Below, piece after piece: positions 1 through 6,440 of a DNA stretch of 22,612 nucleotides. Numbering within the stretch: the stretch's first letter is position 1; every line of letters begins with the position of its first letter. The notes under the pieces were generated by a model. The model was not told where the DNA came from and searched no databases. It worked only from the letters and a program-made list of their open reading frames with translations. This DNA is from a virus. Position numbers and translations under genes: made by a program. The DNA lies in IMG/VR virus record IMGVR_UViG_3300025128_000373, positions 1-22,612 of that record; one strand, written 5' to 3'.

Positions 1-23
1 TGAGAAATTTTTTGCTACGATAG

Positions 24-50
24 AAAAAGGGGAGGTTGTTATACCTCCCC
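24..50 (-). terminator. Rho-independent terminator of the leftward unit
   Basis: An 8-bp perfect GC-rich stem (29-36 with 43-50) with a 6-nt loop is followed on the minus strand by five T residues (24-28). It begins 7 bases past the stop codon of the gene at 58-507, so it ends the leftward transcript. Confidence 0.88.
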
Positions 51-57
51 CTGTACG

Positions 58-507
58 TTACCCCATTAGCGTTACAAGCTGCGCGTTTAGGCTTGCGATA
101 TCTTCAGCGTTGCCGGCCTTGGTAGCAATGGCAAGCTTCTCTACGATAGCCTTCACGTCTGTCATTTGACGTTTGGTTTTTGTAGCTTCGGATTCTGCTA
201 CGAGGAACCAGCGCTCAGTGATAAGCGCTTTGGCTCGTTTTAGCTTCTCCTCTTCACTTAGCGTATCACCACGCCCCTCATCACCTTGGACTGTCTGCGC
301 TGTCTTTAGTAATACATTGTAGGCCATAGCGACGCGCTCTTGATACTCTTCATGTTTGCCGCGCTCGTCTGCTAAATCACCGACAAGCTCAATATCCTTT
401 GAAGGGATACTATAGTAAGCAATAGGAGTTTTGCCTCCTTTTGCTTTCGTTTCAGTTAGAACTAAGCTATCACATAGCTCGGTTGCGATTTTCATATCTT
501 TATTCAT
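58..507 (-). CDS. Hypothetical phage protein, 149 aa
   Basis: I do not recognise this protein. It is charged, soluble-looking and largely helical, with no membrane segment or signal peptide and no cysteine apart from one near the N-terminus. The start MNKDMKIA is chosen because the upstream bases are A-rich (cataaaaATGAATA), like other promoter-proximal starts here; an internal Met five codons on is an alternative. No Shine-Dalgarno sequence is visible. The 98-nt gap upstream holds a short palindrome (GCTTCA-TT-TGAAGC, 525-538) and only a weak promoter-like match, so it is probably co-transcribed with the Cys-rich gene at 606-869. It is followed directly by a strong terminator and is the last gene of the leftward unit. 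Confidence 0.7.
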   Translation of the reverse strand: MNKDMKIATELCDSLVLTETKAKGGKTPIAYYSIPSKDIELVGDLADERGKHEEYQERVAMAYNVLLKTAQTVQGDEGRGDTLSEEEKLKRAKALITERWFLVAESEATKTKRQMTDVKAIVEKLAIATKAGNAEDIASLNAQLVTLMG

Positions 508-605
508 TTTTATGTTATGTTAAGGCTTCATTTGAAGCACGAAAAGAGAGTAAGCTAGTTTATCTTCTAACGCAAGCACTTTTTAAAAGTTTTTTATCTG
601 CTATG

Positions 606-869
606 CTAGGCTTTTGTTCTATCTTTTAAAACTTTTCGCCAGTCGTTAAACAAAGGCATACAACAACCAGCGCCAACGGCAAGAGATTCTTTTAAGCGCT
701 CAGCTTCTGCTGGCTCAGCATCTTCTAACAAGCCACACTTATGGCGTTTGCCATCCCAACGCAGTAAAGGGCAAGGTGTAATAGCTTTGCCTAGTTTCTT
801 CTGACCTTCAAAGCAGATCGCTTTAGTACAACAAAAACCAGAACCAACGCAAGAGGTTGCTTTTAACAT
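606..869 (-). CDS. Small Cys-rich protein, 87 aa, possible metal or Fe-S binder
   Basis: The protein has about nine cysteines in spaced groups (CVGSGFCC, CPLL, KCGLL, GAGCCMPL), a pattern that suggests a zinc or iron-sulfur site. I know of similar small Cys-rich phage and bacterial proteins but no established function. The reading frame stays open upstream to a TTG at 903-905. I choose the ATG at 867-869 because a near-consensus promoter (877-905) ends only 7 bases before it; the longer version would place the TTG codon inside the -35 box. The mRNA would then be leaderless or nearly so, and no Shine-Dalgarno sequence is present. It is the first gene of the leftward unit, upstream of the gene at 58-507. 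Confidence 0.75.
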   Translation of the reverse strand: MLKATSCVGSGFCCTKAICFEGQKKLGKAITPCPLLRWDGKRHKCGLLEDAEPAEAERLKESLAVGAGCCMPLFNDWRKVLKDRTKA

Positions 870-876
870 GGCGAAT

Positions 877-905
877 AGTATAAGACAGCATCCCCACCTG
901 GTCAA
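877..905 (-). promoter_or_regulatory. Sigma-70 promoter, minus strand, adjacent to start codon
   Basis: Read on the minus strand: TTGACC (905-900), a 17-bp spacer, then TATACT (882-877). This is five of six at both boxes with optimal spacing. The ATG of the Cys-rich gene lies 7 bases after the -10 box, so transcription should begin at or within a base or two of the start codon. Confidence 0.8.
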
Positions 906-950
906 ATAAAAATATCTACTTTAGAAGAAACTCTTTACGATCCTAAAAAC

Positions 951-1005
951 GTTTCACGTAGATAGCATAACAGCGCAGCTCTATGTTTCACGTAGATAGC
1001 ATAAC
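951..1005. repeat. Two 21-bp perfect direct repeats
   Basis: A 21-base unit beginning GTTTCACGTAGATAGC occurs at 951-971 and again at 985-1005 without mismatch, separated by 13 bases (34-base period, a little over three helical turns). It could be a tandem protein-binding site or an iteron pair near an origin. There are too few copies for a CRISPR array. Confidence 0.85.
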
Positions 1006-1163
1006 GTAGCGGTGATCTTAGAACCATCGTTGACAATAGACATGATCATGTAATTTTGTTAACTTGGGATTCTACACACTTATGTAGGGTTGACGTTGAT
1101 GTAGGATTAGTAGTTATTACTTGAATTATATATATGTATATATTTATACATACTGTATAAAAT

Positions 1164-1192
1164 TAAACATCATACCCATATACCCGTATAAT
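1164..1192 (+). promoter_or_regulatory. Possible sigma-70 promoter (perfect -10, poor -35)
   Basis: TAAACA (1164-1169), 17 bases, then TATAAT (1187-1192). The -10 is perfect but the -35 matches only four of six. The surroundings are AT-rich, which raises the chance of a false match. Confidence 0.35.
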
Positions 1193-1200
1193 ACCCTGAG

Positions 1201-1230
1201 TTGACAAAATAACATGATTATGTCTATTAT
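1201..1230 (+). promoter_or_regulatory. Sigma-70 promoter with operator in its spacer
   Basis: TTGACA (1201-1206), an 18-bp spacer, then TATTAT (1225-1230). The near-palindrome at 1212-1223 lies wholly in the spacer, where a bound repressor would block RNA polymerase. It would drive the operon starting at 1372. Confidence 0.55.
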
Positions 1231-1293
1231 CAACGTCGCTTCTAAAATAACCTACCCCTACGTTATACAGTGATGTACGCTAGAAGATAGTAC

Positions 1294-1322
1294 TTGACTT
1301 TGTAGAAGATTTATGATACTGT
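1294..1322 (+). promoter_or_regulatory. Probable sigma-70 promoter of the first rightward operon
   Basis: TTGACT (1294-1299), a 17-bp spacer, then TACTGT (1317-1322) preceded by TGA, which gives an extended -10. It leaves a leader of about 43 bases before the gene at 1372. The -10 is weak but the position and -35 are good. Confidence 0.5.
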
Positions 1323-1371
1323 ATTAGCCGTTTGGTAGCAGTATGATATTGTTACTAAGCTACGATACAAA

Positions 1372-1764
1372 ATGAATAACGCAGATATATTGAAGTGGAC
1401 TTATGAAGATATCATAAGTGATAAGTCAAAGGCTAGTTATATGCTAACAGTATTACTAGGTAAGGCAGAAGATGACGCAGAGTTGTTGAACTATGCGCAC
1501 ATAGACACTTGTACTAAGATAGCTGAAAGCAGAGTGCAAAGAAAAGTTTATGTTAAAGTAAAGGATAGCATAGACGCTCTCAGCCATGTAACACAGCAAG
1601 CACAGGATGGTACATTAGCAGGTTGTCGCTACTGTGATTATACGCCAGAAAATGATATGAATTTAACAACAAAGCTACGCTACGCTTGTAATGGTCTGAT
1701 GACAGCAGTCAACAGTGCGGTAGGTATAAGAGACACTAAGGTAGCTTTTAAACAGGTTAAGTAA
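1372..1764 (+). CDS. Hypothetical protein, first gene of rightward operon, 130 aa
   Basis: I do not recognise this protein. It is soluble and probably helical, with three cysteines including a CRYCDY pair near residue 85. It is the first gene after the control region. The start lacks a Shine-Dalgarno sequence and instead has an A-rich context, ATACAAAATGAATA, identical over 14 bases to the start of the gene at 4189. The next gene, a 39-codon membrane protein, begins one base after its stop codon. First genes of phage early operons often act on the host, but nothing in the sequence shows that here. Confidence 0.7.
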   Translation: MNNADILKWTYEDIISDKSKASYMLTVLLGKAEDDAELLNYAHIDTCTKIAESRVQRKVYVKVKDSIDALSHVTQQAQDGTLAGCRYCDYTPENDMNLTTKLRYACNGLMTAVNSAVGIRDTKVAFKQVK

Positions 1765-1765
1765 T

Positions 1766-1885
1766 ATGAAAGACATAGAAAAAATATTAGACAAACATAG
1801 GAAAGAGGCTGTGTTTAGCTTTGGGTTGTTCATGGCGCTCTGGATTTTTGTAATTATCATTTGCATTATAGGATACGATATATGA
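1766..1885 (+). CDS. 39-aa single-pass membrane microprotein
   Basis: A charged N-terminal stretch (MKDIEKILDKHRKEA) is followed by one strongly hydrophobic helix of about 20 residues (FSFGLFMALWIFVIIICIIG) and a four-residue tail. It starts one base after the stop of the gene at 1372 and its TGA overlaps the ATG of the next gene (ATGA at 1882-1885). Such tight coupling on both sides is good evidence that it is translated. It resembles small phage membrane proteins in general; a holin role is unlikely given its position in the early operon, but cannot be excluded. Confidence 0.65.
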   Translation: MKDIEKILDKHRKEAVFSFGLFMALWIFVIIICIIGYDI

Positions 1886-2316
1886 TAACACTAGATGAAA
1901 GGCTATTCGCTGACCTTGTGCTAGGACACAAGTCATACATTATCGTAGACGAGATTGTCAAAGCTGCGATAGATAACAGTGACTACGGTAACGAACACCT
2001 CGTATGCGAGTGTGATCCCGACGCTGTAGGTTGGAGCGGTGCTACTATAGGTAACATCGTAGCCGCTGGTAAAACGAAGGATGGCAAGCAACTGTACAGA
2101 CTATGGAGGCGTAGCGAGTGGACTATGGTAGGTAACACAGCACGCCAACGTAGAGAGGAACGTGATCGTAAGTGCGCAGCAGTCGAGAAAGCTAAGCTTG
2201 ATGCGTTAGAAGATTTGAAATCACACATGAGTGATCTAGGTGTTAAGGATGAGCTAATAGAGAAACTGCTTAGCACTATGAAACAAGAAGAAATTCGTAA
2301 CATGTTAGGACTATGA
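1882..2316 (+). CDS. Hypothetical protein, 144 aa
   Basis: I do not recognise this protein. The N-terminal two thirds look mixed alpha/beta with a short Cys motif (LVCECDPDAVGW, about residues 43-54). The C-terminal third (from about residue 90) is highly charged and helical, probably a coiled coil. The frame is open upstream to a TTG at 1861, but the ATG at 1882 is preferred because it overlaps the stop codon of the membrane microprotein. Its own stop overlaps the helicase start at 2313, so expression of the three genes is probably translationally coupled. Confidence 0.7.
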   Translation: MITLDERLFADLVLGHKSYIIVDEIVKAAIDNSDYGNEHLVCECDPDAVGWSGATIGNIVAAGKTKDGKQLYRLWRRSEWTMVGNTARQRREERDRKCAAVEKAKLDALEDLKSHMSDLGVKDELIEKLLSTMKQEEIRNMLGL

Positions 2317-3812
2317 CAACAAACACAAAAGAAATACCATTCCAGACAAAAGCAGCTAACGAACTCGCTACACGTGTACGTAATGAGCGAGGCGCTTTGC
2401 TACAAGCTGGCACAGGCGTAGGCAAGACCTACATCACAGCCCAAGCTATCAAACAAGTTGTTGATGAGCTACAAGCTGATCCAAGTATAGGCGCTAACGC
2501 TGCCATACCCGTGCTGTGGATTGCACCTGCAGCTACTATCATACAAACCAAACGTGTGCTTAAAGCGTACGGTATCGCTGGCAAGGTGCTAGTATTATCG
2601 TACTCGGCGCTCACGTCTCCTAAAACTGGCGGCGCTATGTATTACAAAGCACGTACAGTAGTGACCTATGGTCAAGAGAACATCGTCTACGATTGGAGTG
2701 ACATTATGTTACCCAAGCTAGTGGTGTTTGATGAATGCCAAGCGTTAAAGAATGAGGACAGCACACGTACAAATATTGCACGTGGATTGCCTGAGAACGT
2801 TAAACGTATATTCATCAGCGCTACACCCTATCAACGTGTATGTGAAGCGCGTACTGTAATGGTTGGTGTAGGCATGCGCTCTAAGTACAACGTACTCCCA
2901 CTATCACAGAACACTGCGCCCTCTGTCATGCGCTCGCTTGCCACATACGGTAACACTGCAGCGTACAGTCCGAAGGCTATGGAACGTGTCAAAGATGTCA
3001 TGGAACCGTACACCGTTAACGTTAAGGGCGTACGTTTCAAACACAAGGCACGTACAGAATGTGTACTCATTGACTTTCGTAACCAGAAAGAACGTGATAT
3101 TTATAACAACGCATACAACGAGTATCTTGAAAAGCTTTACAAGTTGCGTGGTCAAACGGGTCACGGTATACTCGCCGCTCGTCTCGTAGCCATGCAAAAG
3201 TTCAGGCAAAAAGCTGAAGAGATACGTTCGCCGTTGATTGCTGGCAGAGCGCACAACGCAGTTCAAGAAGGCTCGCAGGTTATCATAGCCAGCAACTTCA
3301 AGAACATGTTACGAGGCGCTTGGTTAGCACTGACCGAACGCTACGGATATGACAGTGACCGTATTGGATTTGTTACCGGAGGTCAGTCATCCGAACAGAG
3401 GCAACGTCATGTTGATGAGTTTCAAGAGGGCAAGCGTGATGTCATGTTACTTACGTTACAAGCTGGCGGTGTAGGTATATCTCTACACCATGAGCAGGAT
3501 AGCGCACGACCTCGACATATCATACTACCCCCAACGTGGTCAGCGATAGACTTGATCCAATGCCTTGGCCGTAGCCATCGTATCACCTCACAATCTAACA
3601 CACTGCAAGAAGTCTTATGGTATAGGAATACTATTGAGGAACGAGTAGCTGCTGTGGTAGAGAATAAGGTTAAGTGTATTAATAAAGCTGTATCTGCTAA
3701 AGAACAGTGGGCTTCGCTATTCGCTCCTAACCTAGACGATGAACTTGGCAGCGTAGACACTGATATAGATGACGATGTTGACTACGGTATAGATGAAGGG
3801 TTACTAGAATGA
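2313..3812 (+). CDS. SF2 (SNF2/DEAD-like) helicase, 499 aa
   Basis: This is an ATP-dependent DNA helicase or translocase of superfamily 2. The visible motifs are Walker A QAGTGVGKT (31-39), Walker B DECQ (140-143), motif III SAT (169-171), motif V GGVGISLH (385-392) and motif VI QCLGRSHR (416-423). The order and spacing fit the SNF2-like phage helicases. No accessory nuclease or DNA-binding domain is obvious. The C-terminus is acidic (DTDIDDDVD). It probably acts in phage replication, recombination or fork remodelling, which cannot be separated from sequence alone. It is coupled by ATGA overlaps to the genes on both sides. Confidence 0.93.
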   Translation: MTTNTKEIPFQTKAANELATRVRNERGALLQAGTGVGKTYITAQAIKQVVDELQADPSIGANAAIPVLWIAPAATIIQTKRVLKAYGIAGKVLVLSYSALTSPKTGGAMYYKARTVVTYGQENIVYDWSDIMLPKLVVFDECQALKNEDSTRTNIARGLPENVKRIFISATPYQRVCEARTVMVGVGMRSKYNVLPLSQNTAPSVMRSLATYGNTAAYSPKAMERVKDVMEPYTVNVKGVRFKHKARTECVLIDFRNQKERDIYNNAYNEYLEKLYKLRGQTGHGILAARLVAMQKFRQKAEEIRSPLIAGRAHNAVQEGSQVIIASNFKNMLRGAWLALTERYGYDSDRIGFVTGGQSSEQRQRHVDEFQEGKRDVMLLTLQAGGVGISLHHEQDSARPRHIILPPTWSAIDLIQCLGRSHRITSQSNTLQEVLWYRNTIEERVAAVVENKVKCINKAVSAKEQWASLFAPNLDDELGSVDTDIDDDVDYGIDEGLLE

Positions 3813-4105
3813 AATCGCGAAGCGTTGCAGCTAACGGCCCTACTAACATAGAGTCAGAGTTTAGGCTACAAGTAACGTGTGGCAAAGGGTCTTATGGTAT
3901 AGGTAAAGAACCGCATAGTGCTAGGCTGCCTGATAAATTACTTAACATTGACGATGATCTTAGCGGAGACTATTACAAGCTTGTGTCAGTTGAGTGGGTA
4001 CGTGAAGTATTCAACCCAAGTTATAGAAAGTTTTGCGAAGACAGAGGTATCAGCTATGATATGAAAGATTTTATATACGGGAAAAGAAAAAGCTTGACAT
4101 CGTAG
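3809..4105 (+). CDS. Hypothetical protein, 98 aa
   Basis: I do not recognise this protein. It is basic at both ends, has one cysteine in the N-terminal part (VTCGKG) and one in the C-terminal part, and has no membrane segment. It starts by ATGA overlap with the helicase stop codon and is the last gene of the first rightward operon. Its final codons overlap the -35 box of the promoter at 4094, so the two operons are packed end to end without a terminator, and read-through from 1372 into 4189 is likely. Confidence 0.7.
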   Translation: MKSRSVAANGPTNIESEFRLQVTCGKGSYGIGKEPHSARLPDKLLNIDDDLSGDYYKLVSVEWVREVFNPSYRKFCEDRGISYDMKDFIYGKRKSLTS

Positions 4106-4122
4106 ATCAACTGTGGTATACT
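4094..4122 (+). promoter_or_regulatory. Strong extended -10 sigma-70 promoter
   Basis: TTGACA (4094-4099), exactly 17 bp, then TATACT (4117-4122) preceded by TGG, an extended -10. This is 11 of 12 consensus bases, the best sigma-70 promoter in the window. It drives the genes from 4189 onward with a leader of about 60 bases. Palindromes overlap its -10 and start site. Confidence 0.88.
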
Positions 4123-4156
4123 ATCATAGTCAGTTGGCTACCAGTTTTATACCACA
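4112..4156 (+). repeat. Inverted repeats overlapping the -10 box and leader
   Basis: TGTGGTATA (4112-4120) pairs perfectly with TATACCACA (4148-4156) across a 27-base interval. A second palindrome, ACTATCATAGT (4120-4130), covers the end of the -10 box and the expected start site. These could be operators for a repressor. Part of the left arm lies upstream of the start site, so the longer repeat cannot be only an RNA hairpin. Confidence 0.6.
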
Positions 4157-4188
4157 TAGCTAACGTAGACAAAACAACAACATACAAA

Positions 4189-4725
4189 ATGAATATATTC
4201 GTAGTTCACCCAAGCCCCAAGGTAGCAGCACGTATGCTATGCGATAAGCATATCGTTAAGATGCCTCTCGAATCAGCGCAGATGTTATGCGCAGCCTACG
4301 ATCCTATGGACAACCCACCATACAAGCGTGTCCATTACAACCATCCATGTACGCAATGGGCTAGGCATAGCTTAGCCAACTACAAGTGGCTTATCGAACA
4401 TGCCAACGAGTTATGCGCAGAGTACACTAAACGTTACGGCTGTGATATCGTACAACATGCAAGTGAGAGTGTTATAAAGTGGTGTGATACTTGGAAGAGT
4501 ACTCTAACATTTAAACACACTGAGCTAACAGAACATCCACAATGCTTCGGTGATTTCCATGATCGCTGTTTCGTACTGGACAATCCTGTCATGGGCTATC
4601 GTCGTTACTATCGTACAGCTAAGAAACGCTTTGCCAAGTGGTCACACTCAGAACGTCTAGGTTACGGTGCGCCTTACTGGTTCACAGAAAATGTAGATGT
4701 TATGTTAAGGGAGGGACAGCTATGA
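4189..4725 (+). CDS. Conserved phage protein of unknown function, 178 aa (CDKH..KM family)
   Basis: The N-terminal pattern MNIFVVHPSPKVAARMLCDKHIVKMPLESAQML, the central HPCTQWARHSLANYKWL and the C-terminal YRRYYRTAK-FAKW belong to a type of protein I recall from many phages. It carries conserved His, Cys, Lys and Glu residues that look like an enzymatic site, but I know no established function. It is full length. The start lacks a Shine-Dalgarno sequence and shares 14 bases of context with the gene at 1372. It is the first gene behind the promoter at 4094. Its stop overlaps the next start (ATGA). Confidence 0.82.
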   Translation: MNIFVVHPSPKVAARMLCDKHIVKMPLESAQMLCAAYDPMDNPPYKRVHYNHPCTQWARHSLANYKWLIEHANELCAEYTKRYGCDIVQHASESVIKWCDTWKSTLTFKHTELTEHPQCFGDFHDRCFVLDNPVMGYRRYYRTAKKRFAKWSHSERLGYGAPYWFTENVDVMLREGQL

Positions 4726-4997
4726 CAAACGCCTATGATTCTACGACTGACGGCTTTTACATAACGTTTCCGTCTAACAAATTTACAGTCAGCGTACACT
4801 GGAGAACTGGCAACCACTGCGATAGTGGCAAGTCTACAGCAGAGGTAGCTATATGGGATAAAGATAATAAGTGGTACGAGTACAAAGAGTTTATGGATTT
4901 AAGTGTCGTGCAAAAGTGTGACACTGTTATGGAACATGTATCACCTGAAGAACTTACTAAGATACTTACAGCAGTTTCTAACATACAAGAAAAATGA
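4722..4997 (+). CDS. Hypothetical protein, 91 aa
   Basis: I do not recognise this protein. It is predicted to be mostly beta in its first two thirds (FYITFPSNKFTVSVHW, STAEVAIWDKDNKWYEY) with a helical C-terminus. The start at 4722 overlaps the upstream stop (ATGA) and has one of the few clear ribosome-binding sites here, AAGGGAGGG at 4707-4715, six bases before the ATG. An upstream in-frame ATG at 4638 would overlap the previous gene by 88 bases and is rejected. The stop overlaps the next start. Confidence 0.75.
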   Translation: MTNAYDSTTDGFYITFPSNKFTVSVHWRTGNHCDSGKSTAEVAIWDKDNKWYEYKEFMDLSVVQKCDTVMEHVSPEELTKILTAVSNIQEK

Positions 4998-5347
4998 GAA
5001 AAATAACCAGACAAATAACAGAAGCATTCGCTAACAAACAAGCGAAGCGATCAGGCAACGATGAAGTTACGCTAACTAATGACTCAGAAGTTAGACTATA
5101 CTTACATCGTAACAAGATAGCTGAACACGTAATCGGTACAAACATACTGACAGTTACGTTAGCAGGTTGGGGTACGAACACTACACGTGAGCGCCTTTGC
5201 GGATTGATGACAACGCTCGACCTACCTATACACTTTACTCAGCATAAGCATGAGCAATACATACGCACCGCAACAAAGGGACGTAAGATAGGTGAGAGTG
5301 AAATCATAAGCATTGACCTAAACACAGGTGAAGAAGTGCAGAAATGA
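4994..5347 (+). CDS. Conserved phage hypothetical protein, 117 aa
   Basis: The sequence MRKITRQITEAFANKQ, then a beta-strand segment LYLHRNKIAEHV and LTVTLAGWGTNTTRERLCGLM, is a pattern I recall from small hypothetical proteins in many phages. The function is unknown. It is basic, with no membrane segment. It is coupled to both neighbours by ATGA overlaps (4994-4997 and 5344-5347). Confidence 0.78.
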   Translation: MRKITRQITEAFANKQAKRSGNDEVTLTNDSEVRLYLHRNKIAEHVIGTNILTVTLAGWGTNTTRERLCGLMTTLDLPIHFTQHKHEQYIRTATKGRKIGESEIISIDLNTGEEVQK

Positions 5348-5691
5348 TTAAAGAAAAGATAATAAACTTTAGATCGTCGGATAAAAAGTTCGGTACACTA
5401 GGTGATCTCAACGATAACACTCCACTAATACTACTAGCACCTAAGAAAGATGATGAGACTTATGATAAGCGTGAGACTCTATGCGTAGACGGTACAGATC
5501 AAAAACTTATCAAAGAACGTTTAGCTGAAGGTTGGGATGTTATGTTAGCGTATCATTACTACGACAGGTTAGAGTTAGATAACTATGTGCCAGAGGATCA
5601 TAGCTATCTACGAGGCATAACAGATCACGTATACCACCCAGAACTAGGACGTAAAGAAATACAATGGCCACAGAAAAAGAACGCACAATAG
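5344..5691 (+). CDS. Hypothetical protein, 115 aa
   Basis: I do not recognise this protein. It is charged and soluble-looking, with two Tyr/His-rich stretches (AYHYYDRL, HVYHPEL). It starts by ATGA overlap with the previous gene. Its 3' end overlaps the activator gene at 5664 by 28 bases, the longest overlap in this operon. Confidence 0.7.
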   Translation: MIKEKIINFRSSDKKFGTLGDLNDNTPLILLAPKKDDETYDKRETLCVDGTDQKLIKERLAEGWDVMLAYHYYDRLELDNYVPEDHSYLRGITDHVYHPELGRKEIQWPQKKNAQ

Positions 5692-6416
5692 ATTTAGCAG
5701 CGCGAGTCAAGCGTTACAATACCAACGATAGCTACATACAGAAACAGTTAGCCAATGCGCTCACGTTAAGCTACCGTCCAGAGCCTGTCTTAATCACAGG
5801 ATCTACTGGTACAGGGAAAGAATTGATAGCGCACATACTACACGGTACACGTGTAGGTGAGTTTGTCACAGTCAATACCACAGCAGTAACCGATACGTTA
5901 TTCGAGAGTGAGTTGTTCGGTCATTTAAAGGGTAGTTACACAGGCGCTTTCAGAGATCGAGACGGACTCGTAGAGTATGCCAAGAATGGTACGCTGTTCC
6001 TCGATGAGATAGGTGACATGCCGCTAGGCTTGCAAGCAAAGTTGCTACGTTTCATACAGTTTGGTACATACCGTAGGGTGGGAGACAACGAGACACGTAT
6101 ATCCAACTGCCGCATCGTAGCTGCCACGTGTGCATCGCTACCCTTACGAATAAAGATGCAAGAATTTAGAGAAGACTTATACTACAGACTATCAACGTTC
6201 AACATACACCTAACGTCTTTAATGCAAAGAGTTGGTGATGCTGTGCTGTACATAGAGAATCATCCAGCATACGAGAAGATGTCTAAGAAAGAAATACAAT
6301 CTCTTATGAAACATTTATCAGTAGATAAGTTAGCGGGTAACTATCGTGAGCTAGAGCAGTTAATGTTACGGTATGAAGTCTTAAAAGAACTACCCGAAAA
6401 TGTTAAAAGGTACTAA
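5664..6416 (+). CDS. Phage sigma-54 activator ATPase (NtrC/PspF-type AAA+ domain only), 250 aa
   Basis: This is an AAA+ ATPase of the bacterial enhancer-binding protein family, which uses ATP to open promoters held by RNA polymerase with sigma-54. The visible motifs are Walker A GSTGTGKE (46-53), ELFGHLKGSYTGAF with the sigma-54-contacting loop GSYTGA (90-95, usually GAFTGA), Walker B LFLDEIGDM (111-119), arginine fingers in FREDLYYRL (168-176) and sensor II LAGNYREL (223-230). It ends 20 residues later. It therefore has no C-terminal Fis-type helix-turn-helix and no N-terminal receiver or sensor domain. Helicobacter FlgR and Chlamydia CtcC are known activators without a DNA-binding domain. 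It is the last gene of the operon from 4094, and a sigma-54 promoter begins 24 bases after its stop. Confidence 0.93.
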   Translation: MATEKERTIDLAARVKRYNTNDSYIQKQLANALTLSYRPEPVLITGSTGTGKELIAHILHGTRVGEFVTVNTTAVTDTLFESELFGHLKGSYTGAFRDRDGLVEYAKNGTLFLDEIGDMPLGLQAKLLRFIQFGTYRRVGDNETRISNCRIVAATCASLPLRIKMQEFREDLYYRLSTFNIHLTSLMQRVGDAVLYIENHPAYEKMSKKEIQSLMKHLSVDKLAGNYRELEQLMLRYEVLKELPENVKRY

Positions 6417-6440
6417 AAATAGTTTTAAAAGTCAAGCACT

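Larger units (their letters stand above)
1028..1235. repeat. 24-bp inverted repeat pair containing operator-like palindromes
   Basis: The arm at 1028-1051 is the reverse complement of the arm at 1212-1235 at 22 of 24 positions. The left arm contains the perfect 12-bp palindrome ACATGATCATGT (1040-1051). The right arm contains the near-palindrome ACATGATTATGT (1212-1223). On the plus strand each palindrome also has TTGACA starting 10 or 11 bases before it. The pattern suggests two operators bound by one dimeric regulator, possibly with DNA looping across about 170 bp. No regulator gene is recognised next to it. Confidence 0.7.
906..1371. other. Non-coding divergent control region
   Basis: These 466 bases lie between the leftward and rightward operons, and I find no convincing gene in them. 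They hold two 21-bp direct repeats (951-1005), a widely spaced inverted repeat whose arms contain palindromes (1028-1051 and 1212-1235), an AT-rich stretch (about 1120-1170) and several sigma-70-like promoters. The layout fits an early-gene switch and perhaps a replication origin, since AT-rich DNA plus repeats is typical of origins. The origin role is inference only. Confidence 0.75.

Noticed and set aside
571-594. AT-only palindrome with a T run as a terminator between the two leftward genes
   Set aside because: The stem is only A-T pairs and imperfect; a much better terminator exists at 24-50, so the two genes are probably co-transcribed.
951-960. ParB parS site (GTTTCACGT resembles half of the parS consensus)
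   Set aside because: Only one half of the palindrome is present in each repeat and no parA/parB genes are seen.
951-1005. CRISPR-like repeat pair
   Set aside because: Only two 21-bp copies with a 13-base spacer and no cas genes; too short and too few for an array.
1861-1881. TTG-started extension of the gene at 1882
   Set aside because: It overlaps the membrane microprotein frame; the ATG at 1882 gives the standard ATGA coupling.
1766-1885. Holin assignment for the 39-residue membrane protein
   Set aside because: It is in the early operon, has only one helix, and no endolysin is nearby.
4638-4721. Upstream ATG for the gene at 4722
   Set aside because: It would overlap the preceding gene by 88 bases, while 4722 has a clear Shine-Dalgarno sequence and ATGA coupling.
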